A stretch of 54,468 bases of DNA from Spirochaetota bacterium (GTDB lineage: Bacteria > Spirochaetota > Spirochaetia > Treponematales > Treponemataceae), in contig JAEWMY010000041.1 of assembly GCA_023393015.1 (NCBI GenBank), forward strand, positions 1 to 54,468, in the 5' to 3' direction. The position numbers and the translations under genes were made by a program. Below are positions 16,483-25,002 of this stretch, piece by piece; position 1 is the stretch's first letter, and each line of letters starts with the position of its first letter. Below the pieces are notes generated by a model. It did not search any database. It had not been told where the DNA came from and saw nothing but the letters and a program-made list of their open reading frames with translations.

Positions 16483-17384
16483 CTTCATTCGTGAAACACC
16501 AGGCGGAGGACAACTTCAACAGGGCGAGAAACCGCGCGCTCGTAAACGAAATCCAGAATTTCCTCAATCCCGACAAACGTCGGCTCCTTTCGTTCAACGA
16601 CGTCAAGGAAATCCTGAAACCGAAAAACGAGGTGTATGTCGGGATGCAATCGGTACCGATCGAGAGAATCGCCGGAAGCGAGGGAAGGTACCGCGATTTC
16701 GACAACCATTTTCTCCCGACGTCGGCGTATTTGCGCCAACGATGGGAAAGCGTCGACGAAGCGCGACTGACGGACGTGACCCTGCCGCCGATCTTGTTGT
16801 ACGAGATCGGGGGCTTGTACTTCGTCCGCGACGGCAATCACCGGGTTTCCGTGGCAAAATCCCAAGGAGTCGAGTTTATCGACGCCGAAGTCATATCGTT
16901 GCAAAGCGAGATAAAGCTCAAGGCCGGAGTCACGCCGGAAACCGTGCTCTCGGAGGTTATCAAATACGAAAAACGCGTGTTTTACGCGGAAACCGGCTTT
17001 GGCGACCTGACCGATAATTGGGACCTGGATTTTACGAGTCCCGGACAGTACGACGTCATTTACAACCATATATTGGTTCACAAGTACTATATCAACGAAA
17101 CCGTTCCGACGGAAATTCCCTTTCCGGACGCCTTGTTATCGTGGTACGTCAACGTGTATCAACCGGTCATACATGTCATCGAACGCCGAAAACTCCTCAG
17201 GAAATTCAGGTCAAGAACGGCTAGCGACCTGTACGTGTGGATAATAAAGCAGTGGGACGAGTTAAAGGGTAAGTACGGAAGAAACGTGTCGATCGAGGAT
17301 GCCTCGTTGGCGATAACGGAGCCGCCTTCGGGGGGTCGTTTCGGCCGGTTTTTCCAGCATGTCAAAAATCTCTTTCAAACTTGA
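16479..17384 (+). CDS. ParB/sulfiredoxin-fold protein of unknown role
   Basis: A 301-residue soluble protein. Residues 55-150 carry a ParB/Srx-like domain: VPIERIAGSEGRYRDFD resembles the entry strand of ParB, and LYFVRDGNHRVSVAKSQG matches the nucleotide-binding GxRR loop region of ParB (here DGNHRVSVA). The C-terminal half is helical, with the conserved-looking AxDLYVWI segment near 250 that I also associate with actinobacterial and Chloroflexi relatives. No helix-turn-helix for DNA binding is seen, so it is unlikely to be a chromosome-partition ParB. It overlaps the phosphoesterase gene (ATGA) and lies directly before the RsbU-like gene. Confidence 0.75.
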   Translation: MTSFVKHQAEDNFNRARNRALVNEIQNFLNPDKRRLLSFNDVKEILKPKNEVYVGMQSVPIERIAGSEGRYRDFDNHFLPTSAYLRQRWESVDEARLTDVTLPPILLYEIGGLYFVRDGNHRVSVAKSQGVEFIDAEVISLQSEIKLKAGVTPETVLSEVIKYEKRVFYAETGFGDLTDNWDLDFTSPGQYDVIYNHILVHKYYINETVPTEIPFPDALLSWYVNVYQPVIHVIERRKLLRKFRSRTASDLYVWIIKQWDELKGKYGRNVSIEDASLAITEPPSGGRFGRFFQHVKNLFQT

Positions 17385-17409
17385 CGACCAAGGGGAGCAA
17401 TGGTACACT
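17381..17409 (+). promoter_or_regulatory. Promoter of the RsbU-like gene, leaderless arrangement
   Basis: TTGACG (17381-17386), 17 bp, TACACT (17404-17409) preceded by TGG (extended -10). The ATG at 17418 follows after eight bases. The -35 box overlaps the stop of the ParB-like gene, so the stress module can be transcribed apart from the operon upstream. Confidence 0.6.
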
Positions 17410-17417
17410 TTAGTATA

Positions 17418-19067
17418 ATGCAAACAGCTCTATTTGAGTCATACGCTTTTCTGCCCCTGGCGGGCAGTTTGCTGGTGCAGGGGATATCCTTGGCGTTTCT
17501 TTTCCGGGCGGCGCGTCGTTTCCCGGAGCGCCTTCCCGATCCCGTCTTTTACAGACTCTCCGCGGTTTTCCTCTGCTTCCTCGCGATAGCCACCATAGCT
17601 TCCGCCGTTTTCGCTTCCCTCTTCGTCCTTTCGGCGGGTTTGCTGTTTGCCAGCCTGTTCTTGCTCGCGTTTAACGTCCTTCTCGGTTCGTCCCGGTACG
17701 TATCCGGCGAACAGGAGGCGGTACGCGAACCCTCGAGCGACGAACCCTCGGTCGAACGGGTGGATCCGCTCGTATCCATCGGGCAGGAGTTCATATCCCG
17801 CGTTTCCGACACGATGACCGGCGACCCGAACCTCGTGCGCCTGCTTGATTTTATCAATGAAATGCTCATCGCGCACACGGTAGCGGACGGCGGCGTAATC
17901 TTTCTTGCCGACGATTTCGAGGATATTATCGCATCGAAGGCCTTCAGCGGTAAATTCCCCCCGCCCTACCGCCTCCCGCTCGACCTCCCGCACAAGCCGG
18001 TGCGCGTGGAAACCAACTTCCGCTACGCGCAATTCGCCCTCGGCGACACGATTTTCGGAGAGGTTGCCGCGACGGGAAAGCCCGTCCTCATCGAAAACGG
18101 CCAGCTTGACGACCGCGTTTTCGCGAACGGTCCGGAAGATTTCCTCAAGCCCGGCAGCTACATAATCGTTCCGCTCATGGTAAAGGATCGCGTCGTCGGC
18201 GTCGCGGGCGTCGCGCGCGTTCCCGAACGGCCCGCTTTCTCCGACGATGATTTCCGGGTTGCCGTCATGCTGTCCCAATACGCGGGCGCTTCGATCAATA
18301 CCGTATACAGCGTCCAGGAGGCGCTCGAACGCGCCGATCTCGAACGCGAAGCGAGCATCGCCTCGAAAATCCAGAAAACCCTGCACCCGAAGCGGCTTCC
18401 CGACCTTCCCGAAGTGGGGTTCGGATCCTTTTTCAACGCCACCAAGGGCGTTTGCGGCGACTATTACGACGTGATCCTGGCGCGCCGGGACCGTATCGTG
18501 GTAACCATCGGCGACGTGGCGGGTAAGGGTATACAGTCGAGCATGGTCATGATCATGTTGCGGTCGATCCTTCACCTCGTCACGAACACCACCAAGACGC
18601 CGGCGACGGTACTCGACTGGGTAAACAAGGGTATCACCGGCAAGATCGATATGGATCATTACGCCACCCTGGCCTATCTGAGCTATATTCCCTCCGAACA
18701 CGTCGTAGAGTTCTCGAGCGCCGGACATCAGCCGATTCTCCTGTGCAGGGCAAGTACGGGAAAAACGGAGGTCGTACGGCAAAAAACGGACCCGATCGGC
18801 GTCGAACGGGGTTCGGCATACCAGGATATGAAGTTGACAGTTGCCAAGGGAGATATTATTATGCTGTATACTGACGGCGTGGTTGAGGCACTCAACCGAG
18901 AGGGTCGGCAATACGGCATAGAGTCCCTTTCCCGGGTATTGGCGGAAAGTCGCGCGATGAGCGCGAAAGACGTGGCGGCGGAGGTGAAGCACAATATCCA
19001 AGCTTTCGTCGGCTCGGCAAGCCTGCATGACGACCAGACGGTCGTCATAATGAAGATCAAGGCGTAA
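17418..19067 (+). CDS. RsbU-like PP2C phosphatase with GAF sensor and membrane helices
   Basis: A 549-residue protein that should dephosphorylate the STAS protein encoded next, releasing a sigma or other target from the RsbW-like kinase. The N-terminus has two hydrophobic regions (about 8-28 and 45-90), so the protein is probably membrane-bound. Residues 115-305 form a GAF-like sensor domain. Residues 320-549 form a PP2C/SpoIIE domain with intact metal-site motifs CGDYYD, GDVAGKGI, LYTDGVVEA and HDDQT. An alternative ATG at 17400 has a purine-rich stretch just before it, but a transcript from the promoter here would not include it. The gene order RsbU-V-W matches treponemes. Confidence 0.9.
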   Translation: MQTALFESYAFLPLAGSLLVQGISLAFLFRAARRFPERLPDPVFYRLSAVFLCFLAIATIASAVFASLFVLSAGLLFASLFLLAFNVLLGSSRYVSGEQEAVREPSSDEPSVERVDPLVSIGQEFISRVSDTMTGDPNLVRLLDFINEMLIAHTVADGGVIFLADDFEDIIASKAFSGKFPPPYRLPLDLPHKPVRVETNFRYAQFALGDTIFGEVAATGKPVLIENGQLDDRVFANGPEDFLKPGSYIIVPLMVKDRVVGVAGVARVPERPAFSDDDFRVAVMLSQYAGASINTVYSVQEALERADLEREASIASKIQKTLHPKRLPDLPEVGFGSFFNATKGVCGDYYDVILARRDRIVVTIGDVAGKGIQSSMVMIMLRSILHLVTNTTKTPATVLDWVNKGITGKIDMDHYATLAYLSYIPSEHVVEFSSAGHQPILLCRASTGKTEVVRQKTDPIGVERGSAYQDMKLTVAKGDIIMLYTDGVVEALNREGRQYGIESLSRVLAESRAMSAKDVAAEVKHNIQAFVGSASLHDDQTVVIMKIKA

Positions 19068-19092
19068 ACACAGGAGAAAGGAGCACCCCAGT

Positions 19093-19431
19093 ATGGAACT
19101 TAAGATCAGGAAAAACGGAGAGGTATACATCATAGATGTAAACGGGGAGATGGATCTCTATAACTCATACAAGCTCAAAGAGCTCGTAATGAAGATGCTC
19201 GAAAAGAACGTACAGTCATTCATCATAAACCTCGAGCAGGTAGATTACATCGACTCTTCCGGTATCGGCGCCCTCATTTATATCTGCTCCACCGTCAAAA
19301 AGATGAATTTGAAACTCGCGATCACCAACATTCACGGTTCGGTCAAGAAGGTTATCGAGTTGACCAAGCTGATGGGATATTTTCCGATTACCAACAGCAT
19401 TGAAGAAGCCCTCCAGCAGATGGAAGGCTAA
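19093..19431 (+). CDS. Anti-sigma factor antagonist (STAS domain)
   Basis: A 112-residue single STAS domain with the phosphorylation segment NLEQVDYIDSSGIGALI, whose serine (DSSG) is the site phosphorylated by RsbW-type kinases and cleared by RsbU. In the unphosphorylated state such proteins sequester the kinase. A Shine-Dalgarno site (GGAG) precedes the ATG, and the gene lies 25 bases after the phosphatase. Cytoplasmic. Confidence 0.95.
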   Translation: MELKIRKNGEVYIIDVNGEMDLYNSYKLKELVMKMLEKNVQSFIINLEQVDYIDSSGIGALIYICSTVKKMNLKLAITNIHGSVKKVIELTKLMGYFPITNSIEEALQQMEG

Positions 19432-19454
19432 CGAAACAGGAGAGATAAAGAACA

Positions 19455-20006
19455 ATGAATCCTATCAAAGAACTTCGGGCTGATGGAAGCGATCCCCTTT
19501 TCGACAAGACGAACATGCTCTACAAGGAGTTTCCCTCCGATTTCCGCCAGATACGCTATTTTACACTCCTTATCGTGCAGTCCGCGCCCCTGGAGATCAA
19601 GGAAATCAACCTCCTCGAGCAGCAAATAAGCGAGATCATAAAAAACGCCGTAAAACACGGCAATGACTGCGACCTCAACAAGAAGGTCCGCGTGTGGTAT
19701 TCGTTCAGTTCCACGCACGCCCACCTCATCGTCGAGGACGAGGGATCCGGTTTCAAGGATCTCGACAAATGGAACGACTTCAACCGAAAACGCCTCGAGT
19801 GCCTCTATCAGCAGGATTTCGAGCACCTGGGCTCCTTCGTATCCTTCCGCACGAGCAAAAGCGACGAGCAGGACGGTGGTAACGCCCTCTTCGCGGCGCT
19901 TGAGTACTGGAACGGCGGATTCGTCTACAACGACAAGAGAAACGGCGTGGCCATGCTGAAGAAGTACCCGCAACGCAGACACGGGATCTCGATCGACGGC
20001 GAATAA
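19455..20006 (+). CDS. RsbW-like anti-sigma / serine kinase (HATPase_c)
   Basis: A 183-residue GHKL kinase. The ATP-binding residues are seen in EIIKNAVKHGN (N box) and DEGSGF (G1 box), and a GGNALFAALEYWNG stretch stands where the G2 region lies in this family. It is expected to phosphorylate the STAS protein encoded just upstream and to bind a target when the STAS protein is phosphorylated. No sigma-factor gene is in this window, so the target is unknown; non-sigma targets are possible in spirochaetes. AGGAG precedes the ATG. A terminator ends the operon. Confidence 0.9.
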   Translation: MNPIKELRADGSDPLFDKTNMLYKEFPSDFRQIRYFTLLIVQSAPLEIKEINLLEQQISEIIKNAVKHGNDCDLNKKVRVWYSFSSTHAHLIVEDEGSGFKDLDKWNDFNRKRLECLYQQDFEHLGSFVSFRTSKSDEQDGGNALFAALEYWNGGFVYNDKRNGVAMLKKYPQRRHGISIDGE

Positions 20007-20030
20007 ACGATCCGTCAGACGAGGAAATCA

Positions 20031-20056
20031 AACCATCCTGACGGATGGTTTTTTTT
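20031..20056 (+). terminator. Rho-independent terminator after the Rsb-like operon
   Basis: AACCATCC (20031-20038), loop TGAC, GGATGGTT (20043-20050), followed by a T-run to 20056. It lies 25 bases after the rsbW-like stop. The bases 20038-20046 can alternatively pair with 20010-20018. Confidence 0.9.
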
Positions 20057-20088
20057 CGCCCGATACCGAAGAGCCCCGTCGTTTGACC

Positions 20089-20901
20089 TTATCGATAGAG
20101 CGACTTGTACTGTCTCTCGTACAGCACCCGTTTGTCTTCCTCGTGAGCCTCGTCGCAATCGAGCGCGAGTACGATTACCCGCTCGTTCACGCGCATCGTA
20201 CCGAGAACCCTCGCGGGAAACCGTATCGATCTCGAACCAATGTAAACCGAAACCGACGTCGTCCGCTCGCTCGCCGGAGACGAACCGCCCGAGGCGTCGC
20301 TCCGTCCGTCCGCCAGGGCGACGAGCGCGACGCGATTGTCGAGAAAGAGACAAAGCCCCTTCCCGTCCGTGGTCGGTACGGGACACGAATCGTCTCGGAC
20401 GCCCAGGACAAACCGATACAGGCGCGCTCCCGCCGGAGTATGGTCCGCGGGCAGTCCTATGCGCTCGGACAATGCCAGGATTCTTTCCGTCTCGCCGGGA
20501 ACGTTGCCTTCGATTCCGTCCGGGGACGACGGTTCCATTGCGCACCGGCACGTTCTTCCGGAGTACGATACGACGAATCGCTCTCCGGCGGTATCCTCGG
20601 CATCGTTATCCGGCATGATCTTTTCGGGTAATCTGAATGAGGCGATATCCCCGACGGTTTTAACCTCGGAGGTAAACCGCATGTACCTTTTTCTGTGGAG
20701 GAAGCGTATGCTCGCGGCGAAAACCTTCGGATACCCCCATCCCCGGGGAGGAGAAAATGAAACAAGGTCTCCATTCAGTGTATACTCCGTCAGGACAGTA
20801 TCCCGGGGACAGCCGTCGAGCGAAAGCTCGAAAGAGGGCTTCGCGCGGCTTATCTCGCCCACGACGTATTCCCGCTCAATCCTTCCGAGTGGCTGCCGCA
20901 T
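20089..20901 (-). CDS. Conserved hypothetical protein, possibly PilZ-like
   Basis: A 270-residue soluble protein I do not recognise with confidence. The N-terminal 80 residues are strand-rich (ending in a FLHRKRYMRFTSEV stretch) and the last 45 (SIRFPARVLGTM through LERQYKSLYR-like end) have the strand-helix pattern of PilZ domains. The usual c-di-GMP-binding RxxxR and D/NxSxxG motifs are missing. A low-complexity acidic/serine stretch lies between. The ATG at 20901 is chosen; a TTG at 20916 would add five residues. It overlaps the exported protein gene upstream by 26 bases, so the two are coupled. Confidence 0.6.
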   Translation of the reverse strand: MRQPLGRIEREYVVGEISRAKPSFELSLDGCPRDTVLTEYTLNGDLVSFSPPRGWGYPKVFAASIRFLHRKRYMRFTSEVKTVGDIASFRLPEKIMPDNDAEDTAGERFVVSYSGRTCRCAMEPSSPDGIEGNVPGETERILALSERIGLPADHTPAGARLYRFVLGVRDDSCPVPTTDGKGLCLFLDNRVALVALADGRSDASGGSSPASERTTSVSVYIGSRSIRFPARVLGTMRVNERVIVLALDCDEAHEEDKRVLYERQYKSLYR

Positions 20902-21646
20902 ATGATCCGCCGTCAATCGTCACGTCACTGACTATCCATGCCTTCCCTGACTTGACGAGCGTCACCCCGATCAATACGGGAGTAAGTCCAGAAGGCCCCT
21001 TGCAGGAGAGATAAAAGACGCTTTCGACGGGGGAGTCAGACTGAGGGGGCTCGTCGACGGGCGCGCCGATGGACGCGTCTGGCGTATCCTCCGAGACGGC
21101 CTCTCGCATCAAGGGCGTCTGATCGCCATACGGCTCCCCGACACCCGAACCGGACCCGTCTTTCAAACCGTTCCCTTCATCGGCACCCGCGTCGCGTAAA
21201 ACGTCAGGTCGCGAAAAGTACACCCTCTCGGGTTCGTTCACGCGCTCGAGGCGATAGTTCGTCAGTACCGGGACAAACGGACGCACGGGATCGCACCGTT
21301 CCGCCGACAGGGACTTCGTGAGCAGGTCCGAGGAAACGACGTAGAGCGCGGCCAGTAAATCCCCGTCCACGCCGGAGTAATCCAAGGGACCCAAATTACC
21401 GATTTCCGGATACACCGCGGGCAAACCCGAATCTCCCAAGGGCGTCAACGCGGGAAACGCCTCGGTACCGCCGGCAGCCTCCGCGGCGGGAGACGCGACG
21501 GCAGGAACCGACGAGGGGTCGGTTGACCAGTGAATCGTGTCAAAATGTATCGATGCCCTTTCCCTGACCGTTTCGGCGATCAAGGGCAACAAGGGCAAAA
21601 CGCAAGCGATCCCCGCGAGGAGCGCCAACCGTCTGATTACGCGCAT
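20876..21646 (-). CDS. Exported hypothetical protein
   Basis: A 256-residue protein starting MRVIRRLALLAG with a hydrophobic segment ending near IAET, a typical signal peptide. The mature part has an Ala/Pro/Gly-rich linker, a segment around YSGVDGDLLAALYVVSSDL, an acidic low-complexity stretch and a C-terminal strand-rich region. No known domain is recognised. The start at 21646 is preferred to the ATG at 21694 because a good extended -10 promoter lies seven bases upstream of it and the signal peptide begins cleanly there. Confidence 0.7.
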   Translation of the reverse strand: MRVIRRLALLAGIACVLPLLPLIAETVRERASIHFDTIHWSTDPSSVPAVASPAAEAAGGTEAFPALTPLGDSGLPAVYPEIGNLGPLDYSGVDGDLLAALYVVSSDLLTKSLSAERCDPVRPFVPVLTNYRLERVNEPERVYFSRPDVLRDAGADEGNGLKDGSGSGVGEPYGDQTPLMREAVSEDTPDASIGAPVDEPPQSDSPVESVFYLSCKGPSGLTPVLIGVTLVKSGKAWIVSDVTIDGGSYAAATRKD

Positions 21647-21653
21647 CGCACGA

Positions 21654-21682
21654 AGTATACCATACGCGCGGTATATGGACAA
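21654..21682 (-). promoter_or_regulatory. Promoter of the exported hypothetical gene, leaderless arrangement
   Basis: On the minus strand TTGTCC (21682-21677), 17 bp, TATACT (21659-21654) preceded by TGG. Seven bases separate it from the ATG at 21646 and no Shine-Dalgarno site is present. One of the better extended -10 promoters in the window. Confidence 0.65.
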
Positions 21683-21741
21683 TCGAGGCCTCATGGGTTA
21701 GATTTACCGCGAAGAAGTCCATTACAATCAGGAGACGTACG

Positions 21742-23703
21742 ATGCCTCTTTCACTTACTGAAAAAATCCTTTCAGCGCATCTTGTCGAGCCGAAATCCGG
21801 CCTTCCCGCGCGGGGCGAGGACATCGCCGTCAGAATCGACCAAACCCTGACGCAGGACGCGACGGGCACGATGGCGTACCTTCAGTTCGAGACGATCGGT
21901 CTCGATCGCGTCAAGACGGAATTGTCCGTATCCTACATCGATCACAACACACTTCAGGAAGACTATAAGAACATGGATGACCACCGATATCTCCAGAGCG
22001 TCGCGGCGCGCTACGGTTTGTGGTTCTCCAGGGCGGGAAACGGCATCTGCCATCAAGTACACCTCGAGCGCTTCGGCGTCCCGGGAAAGACACTTCTCGG
22101 TTCCGACTCGCATACCCCGACCGGCGGCGGTATCGGCATGATCGCGATAGGCGCTGGGGGCCTTGACGTCGCGGTGGCAATGGGAGGCGGGGCCTTCCAT
22201 CTTTCCATGCCGCGCGTGTTCGGCGTAAAATTGACCGGAGCCCTTCGTCCGGGCGTGTCGGCCAAGGATGTCATACTCGAGGTTCTCAGACGCGAAACCG
22301 TAAAGGGCGGTGTCGGAAGCGTGTACGAGTATTTCGGGCCGGGAGTCGCCACCCTGAGCGTCCCGCAACGCGCCACCATCACGAATATGGGCGCGGAACT
22401 CGGAGCGACCTGCAGCGTATTCCCCTCCGACGAGGCGACGCGGGATTTCATGGAAGCGATGGGACGCGGATCGGACTGGATTCCCCTCGCCGCGGACTCC
22501 GACGCGCGATACGACAAGGTACTCGAAATAGATCTATCCTCGCTCGAGCCCCTGGCGGCTCAACCGCACTCACCCGACGCCGTCGCGACGGTCGCGTCCC
22601 TCGCGGGAAAAACCGTTACCCAGGTCGCGATCGGATCTTGTACCAACAGCTCCCTTTCGGATCTCGCCGCGGTCGCCGCCATCGTGAAGGGCAAGACGGT
22701 CGCTCCCGGCGTCGAAGCGGGCATTTCGCCCGGAAGCCGGCAAACGCTCATGCAGGCGGAAAAGACTGGCATTCTCGGAGAGCTTATTCGCGCGGGTTTC
22801 CGTATCCTGGAAAGCGCGTGCGGTCCGTGTATCGGAATGGGATTCGCGCCCAACTCGGGCGGGGTATCCTTGCGGACCTTCAACCGCAATTTCAAGGGCC
22901 GCTCCGGAACCCCGGACGCCAACGTGTATCTCGTTTCGCCCGAGACAGCCGCGTTGGCCGCAATTACCGGCGTCATCGGCGATCCGACACTCGTCGCCTC
23001 TTCTCTCGCGTCCACGGCGCGGGCGTTCAGTACGCCGGAATGCGGCTGCATCCGCGACGACGGAATGCTCGTTCCCCCGCTTTCCCTCGAAGAGGCCCGA
23101 AAGGTCGAGATCGTACACGGACCGAACATCAAACCCTGCCCGGCAAGCCCGGAATTATCCGACTCGCTCGAGTGTCCGGTCCTCCTGAAGGCGGGCGATA
23201 ACGTTTCAACCGACGACATCATGCCCGCGGGCGCCAAGGTCCTTCCCCTTCGCTCGAACATACCGGAAATCTCGCGGTTCACCTTCGAACGGCTCGATCC
23301 GGGTTTTTACGAGCGGGCGAAGGCGTCGGCTGGGTGCTTCGTCGTCGGCGGGGAAAACTACGGGCAAGGATCATCCCGGGAACACGCGGCCCTCGCGCCG
23401 ATGTACCTCGGGGTCAGGTTCGTGTTCGTGAAGTCCTTCGCGCGCATACACAAGGCGAATCTCGTCAATTACGGAATTCTTCCGCTCGTTTTCCGGGATC
23501 CGGCCGCGTACGACAGCCTGAAGCAGGGAGACGTCCTTGCGGTGACCGGTATCCGCGCGGCGATCGAAGGCGCGGACAGGATATCGGTAACCCGAAAGGA
23601 AGACGGATTCGCGTTTGACGCGGGAATCGATCTCGACGCGCGCTCCCGAAAGATACTCCTTGCCGGCGGTCTCGCCGCGTATACGAGGGCCGGCGGTCAG
23701 TGA
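21742..23703 (+). CDS. Aconitate hydratase
   Basis: A [4Fe-4S] enzyme that isomerises citrate to isocitrate via cis-aconitate. The 653-residue length and domain order match the mitochondrial-type/short bacterial aconitase group. The motifs seen are SDSHTPTGGG, IGSCTNSS and ESACGPCIGMGF, whose cysteines hold the cluster. The C-terminal swivel domain is present (GENYGQGSSREHAALAP). The substrate could also be a homologous acid in another pathway, since no other citric-acid-cycle gene is nearby. A Shine-Dalgarno site (AGGAGA) precedes the ATG. The stop overlaps the GTG of the HD gene. Confidence 0.93.
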   Translation: MPLSLTEKILSAHLVEPKSGLPARGEDIAVRIDQTLTQDATGTMAYLQFETIGLDRVKTELSVSYIDHNTLQEDYKNMDDHRYLQSVAARYGLWFSRAGNGICHQVHLERFGVPGKTLLGSDSHTPTGGGIGMIAIGAGGLDVAVAMGGGAFHLSMPRVFGVKLTGALRPGVSAKDVILEVLRRETVKGGVGSVYEYFGPGVATLSVPQRATITNMGAELGATCSVFPSDEATRDFMEAMGRGSDWIPLAADSDARYDKVLEIDLSSLEPLAAQPHSPDAVATVASLAGKTVTQVAIGSCTNSSLSDLAAVAAIVKGKTVAPGVEAGISPGSRQTLMQAEKTGILGELIRAGFRILESACGPCIGMGFAPNSGGVSLRTFNRNFKGRSGTPDANVYLVSPETAALAAITGVIGDPTLVASSLASTARAFSTPECGCIRDDGMLVPPLSLEEARKVEIVHGPNIKPCPASPELSDSLECPVLLKAGDNVSTDDIMPAGAKVLPLRSNIPEISRFTFERLDPGFYERAKASAGCFVVGGENYGQGSSREHAALAPMYLGVRFVFVKSFARIHKANLVNYGILPLVFRDPAAYDSLKQGDVLAVTGIRAAIEGADRISVTRKEDGFAFDAGIDLDARSRKILLAGGLAAYTRAGGQ

Positions 23704-24974
23704 CGGGAAAGGGGTCGCGCGAGACTCTCGACAATTCTCGGTTTACCGAAGCCATCAGGGATCCCGTGTGGAAACACGTATGGCTGACGCCCGAACTCCG
23801 CGACCTTACGCTTTCAGCGCCCTTTCTCAGGCTCTACGGGATAAAGCAACTCGGGCCGACCGATTTCGTGTATCCCGGCGCGACGCATACCCGCGCCTCG
23901 CATTCCATCGGCGTCTACCACGTGGCCCTCAGGCTACTTCGCGTTCTGGCGGAACGCTGCGGGCTCGAATGGACGACGGAAACGGGACGCGCGTCGTTTC
24001 TCGCAGCGGCACTGCTTCACGATCTCGGTCATTTTCCCTTTACGCATTCTCTCAAGGAGCTTCCGCTCGAGGATCACGAAACCCTGACGGCGCGCGCGGT
24101 GCTTCTCGAGCCGTTGGCGTCGTTGTGCGCTAGCGCGGGCGCCGACCCGGGCATGGTCGCTAGCGTCATCGACCGATCCATCTGCTGTACCGACCCGGAG
24201 GTTCTCTTTTTCCGCAAGCTCCTTTCCGGCGTACTTGACCCGGACAAGCTCGATTATCTCAATCGCGACGCGTACTATTGCGGCGTCCCCTACGGCATAC
24301 AGGACACGGACTTCATCCTTTCCCACGTCACGGCGGAACGGGACAAGGGGCTCGTCGTGGATTCCCGCGCCATCATGTCGGTAGAAAGCGTGTTGTTCTC
24401 CAAGTACCTGATGTACAGGTCAGTGTACTGGCACAAAAACGTCAGGATCGCGACCGCCATGATGAAAAAGGCGCTATTCTCCGCGCTCGATGGCGCGCGT
24501 GTCGTGCCGGAAGACCTGTATTCGCTCGACGACGAGGGCGTATACGCCCTTCTCGCTTCTATCGGCGGAACCGAGGCCTCCATCTCGGCGGCTGTGCGAG
24601 GCCGCGCCCTCTATCGTACCCTCGCGGAATTCGACGTACCCGAGGGTGTCGTTCTTCCCATCGAGGATCTTTCCGCGCGCGCCGTCGCCGAACGCGAAAT
24701 AACCCGACTCGCCTCTACGTACGCGGGTCGAGAAATCGGCGAGGGATCCGTCATAGTGGACATACCCGAAAGGATATCCTTCGAGAGCGATTTACCCATA
24801 TCGGACGAGGGCGTTCCCTTCAGCGAGAGCAGTACCGTTTTTTCCGGGCCGGTCGTCGGGCGGTTCGTCTCATCCCTTCGAAAGATCAGAATCGCCGTCG
24901 AGCCTTCGCTGGCCGCCGTCGCGCGGATCGACGTCGCGGAACTTGCGAATAGCGTCGGACTGGGTTACAATTAG
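23700..24974 (+). CDS. HD-domain phosphohydrolase
   Basis: A 424-residue cytoplasmic protein starting with GTG, overlapping the aconitase stop (GTGA). The metal-binding HD motifs are seen: THTRASHSIGVYHVA, ALLHDLGHFPFTHSLKEL and LDPDKLDYLNRDAYYCGV, the pattern of the COG1078-type family related to dGTP triphosphohydrolases. The C-terminal part is family-specific. Substrates in this family are nucleotides or (p)ppGpp-like molecules; which one applies here is not known. Confidence 0.88.
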   Translation: MTGKGSRETLDNSRFTEAIRDPVWKHVWLTPELRDLTLSAPFLRLYGIKQLGPTDFVYPGATHTRASHSIGVYHVALRLLRVLAERCGLEWTTETGRASFLAAALLHDLGHFPFTHSLKELPLEDHETLTARAVLLEPLASLCASAGADPGMVASVIDRSICCTDPEVLFFRKLLSGVLDPDKLDYLNRDAYYCGVPYGIQDTDFILSHVTAERDKGLVVDSRAIMSVESVLFSKYLMYRSVYWHKNVRIATAMMKKALFSALDGARVVPEDLYSLDDEGVYALLASIGGTEASISAAVRGRALYRTLAEFDVPEGVVLPIEDLSARAVAEREITRLASTYAGREIGEGSVIVDIPERISFESDLPISDEGVPFSESSTVFSGPVVGRFVSSLRKIRIAVEPSLAAVARIDVAELANSVGLGYN

Positions 24975-25002
24975 GGACGCGCGCGGAAAGGGGAGAAAGC
25001 GG

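Noticed and set aside
17414..17419. A perfect TATAAT directly before the RsbU-like ATG as the -10 box
   Set aside because: Its last base is inside the ATG and the nearest -35 box (17381) is 27 bp away, too far. TACACT at 17404 with a 17-bp spacer is better.
17439..19133. A 564-residue minus-strand frame antisense to the RsbU-like gene
   Set aside because: Shadow frame; the RsbU-like gene has intact PP2C motifs on the plus strand.
21698..21728. A promoter for aconitase with TACAAT at 21723
   Set aside because: The -35 candidates are poor or have wrong spacing, and a start from it would cut off the Shine-Dalgarno site.
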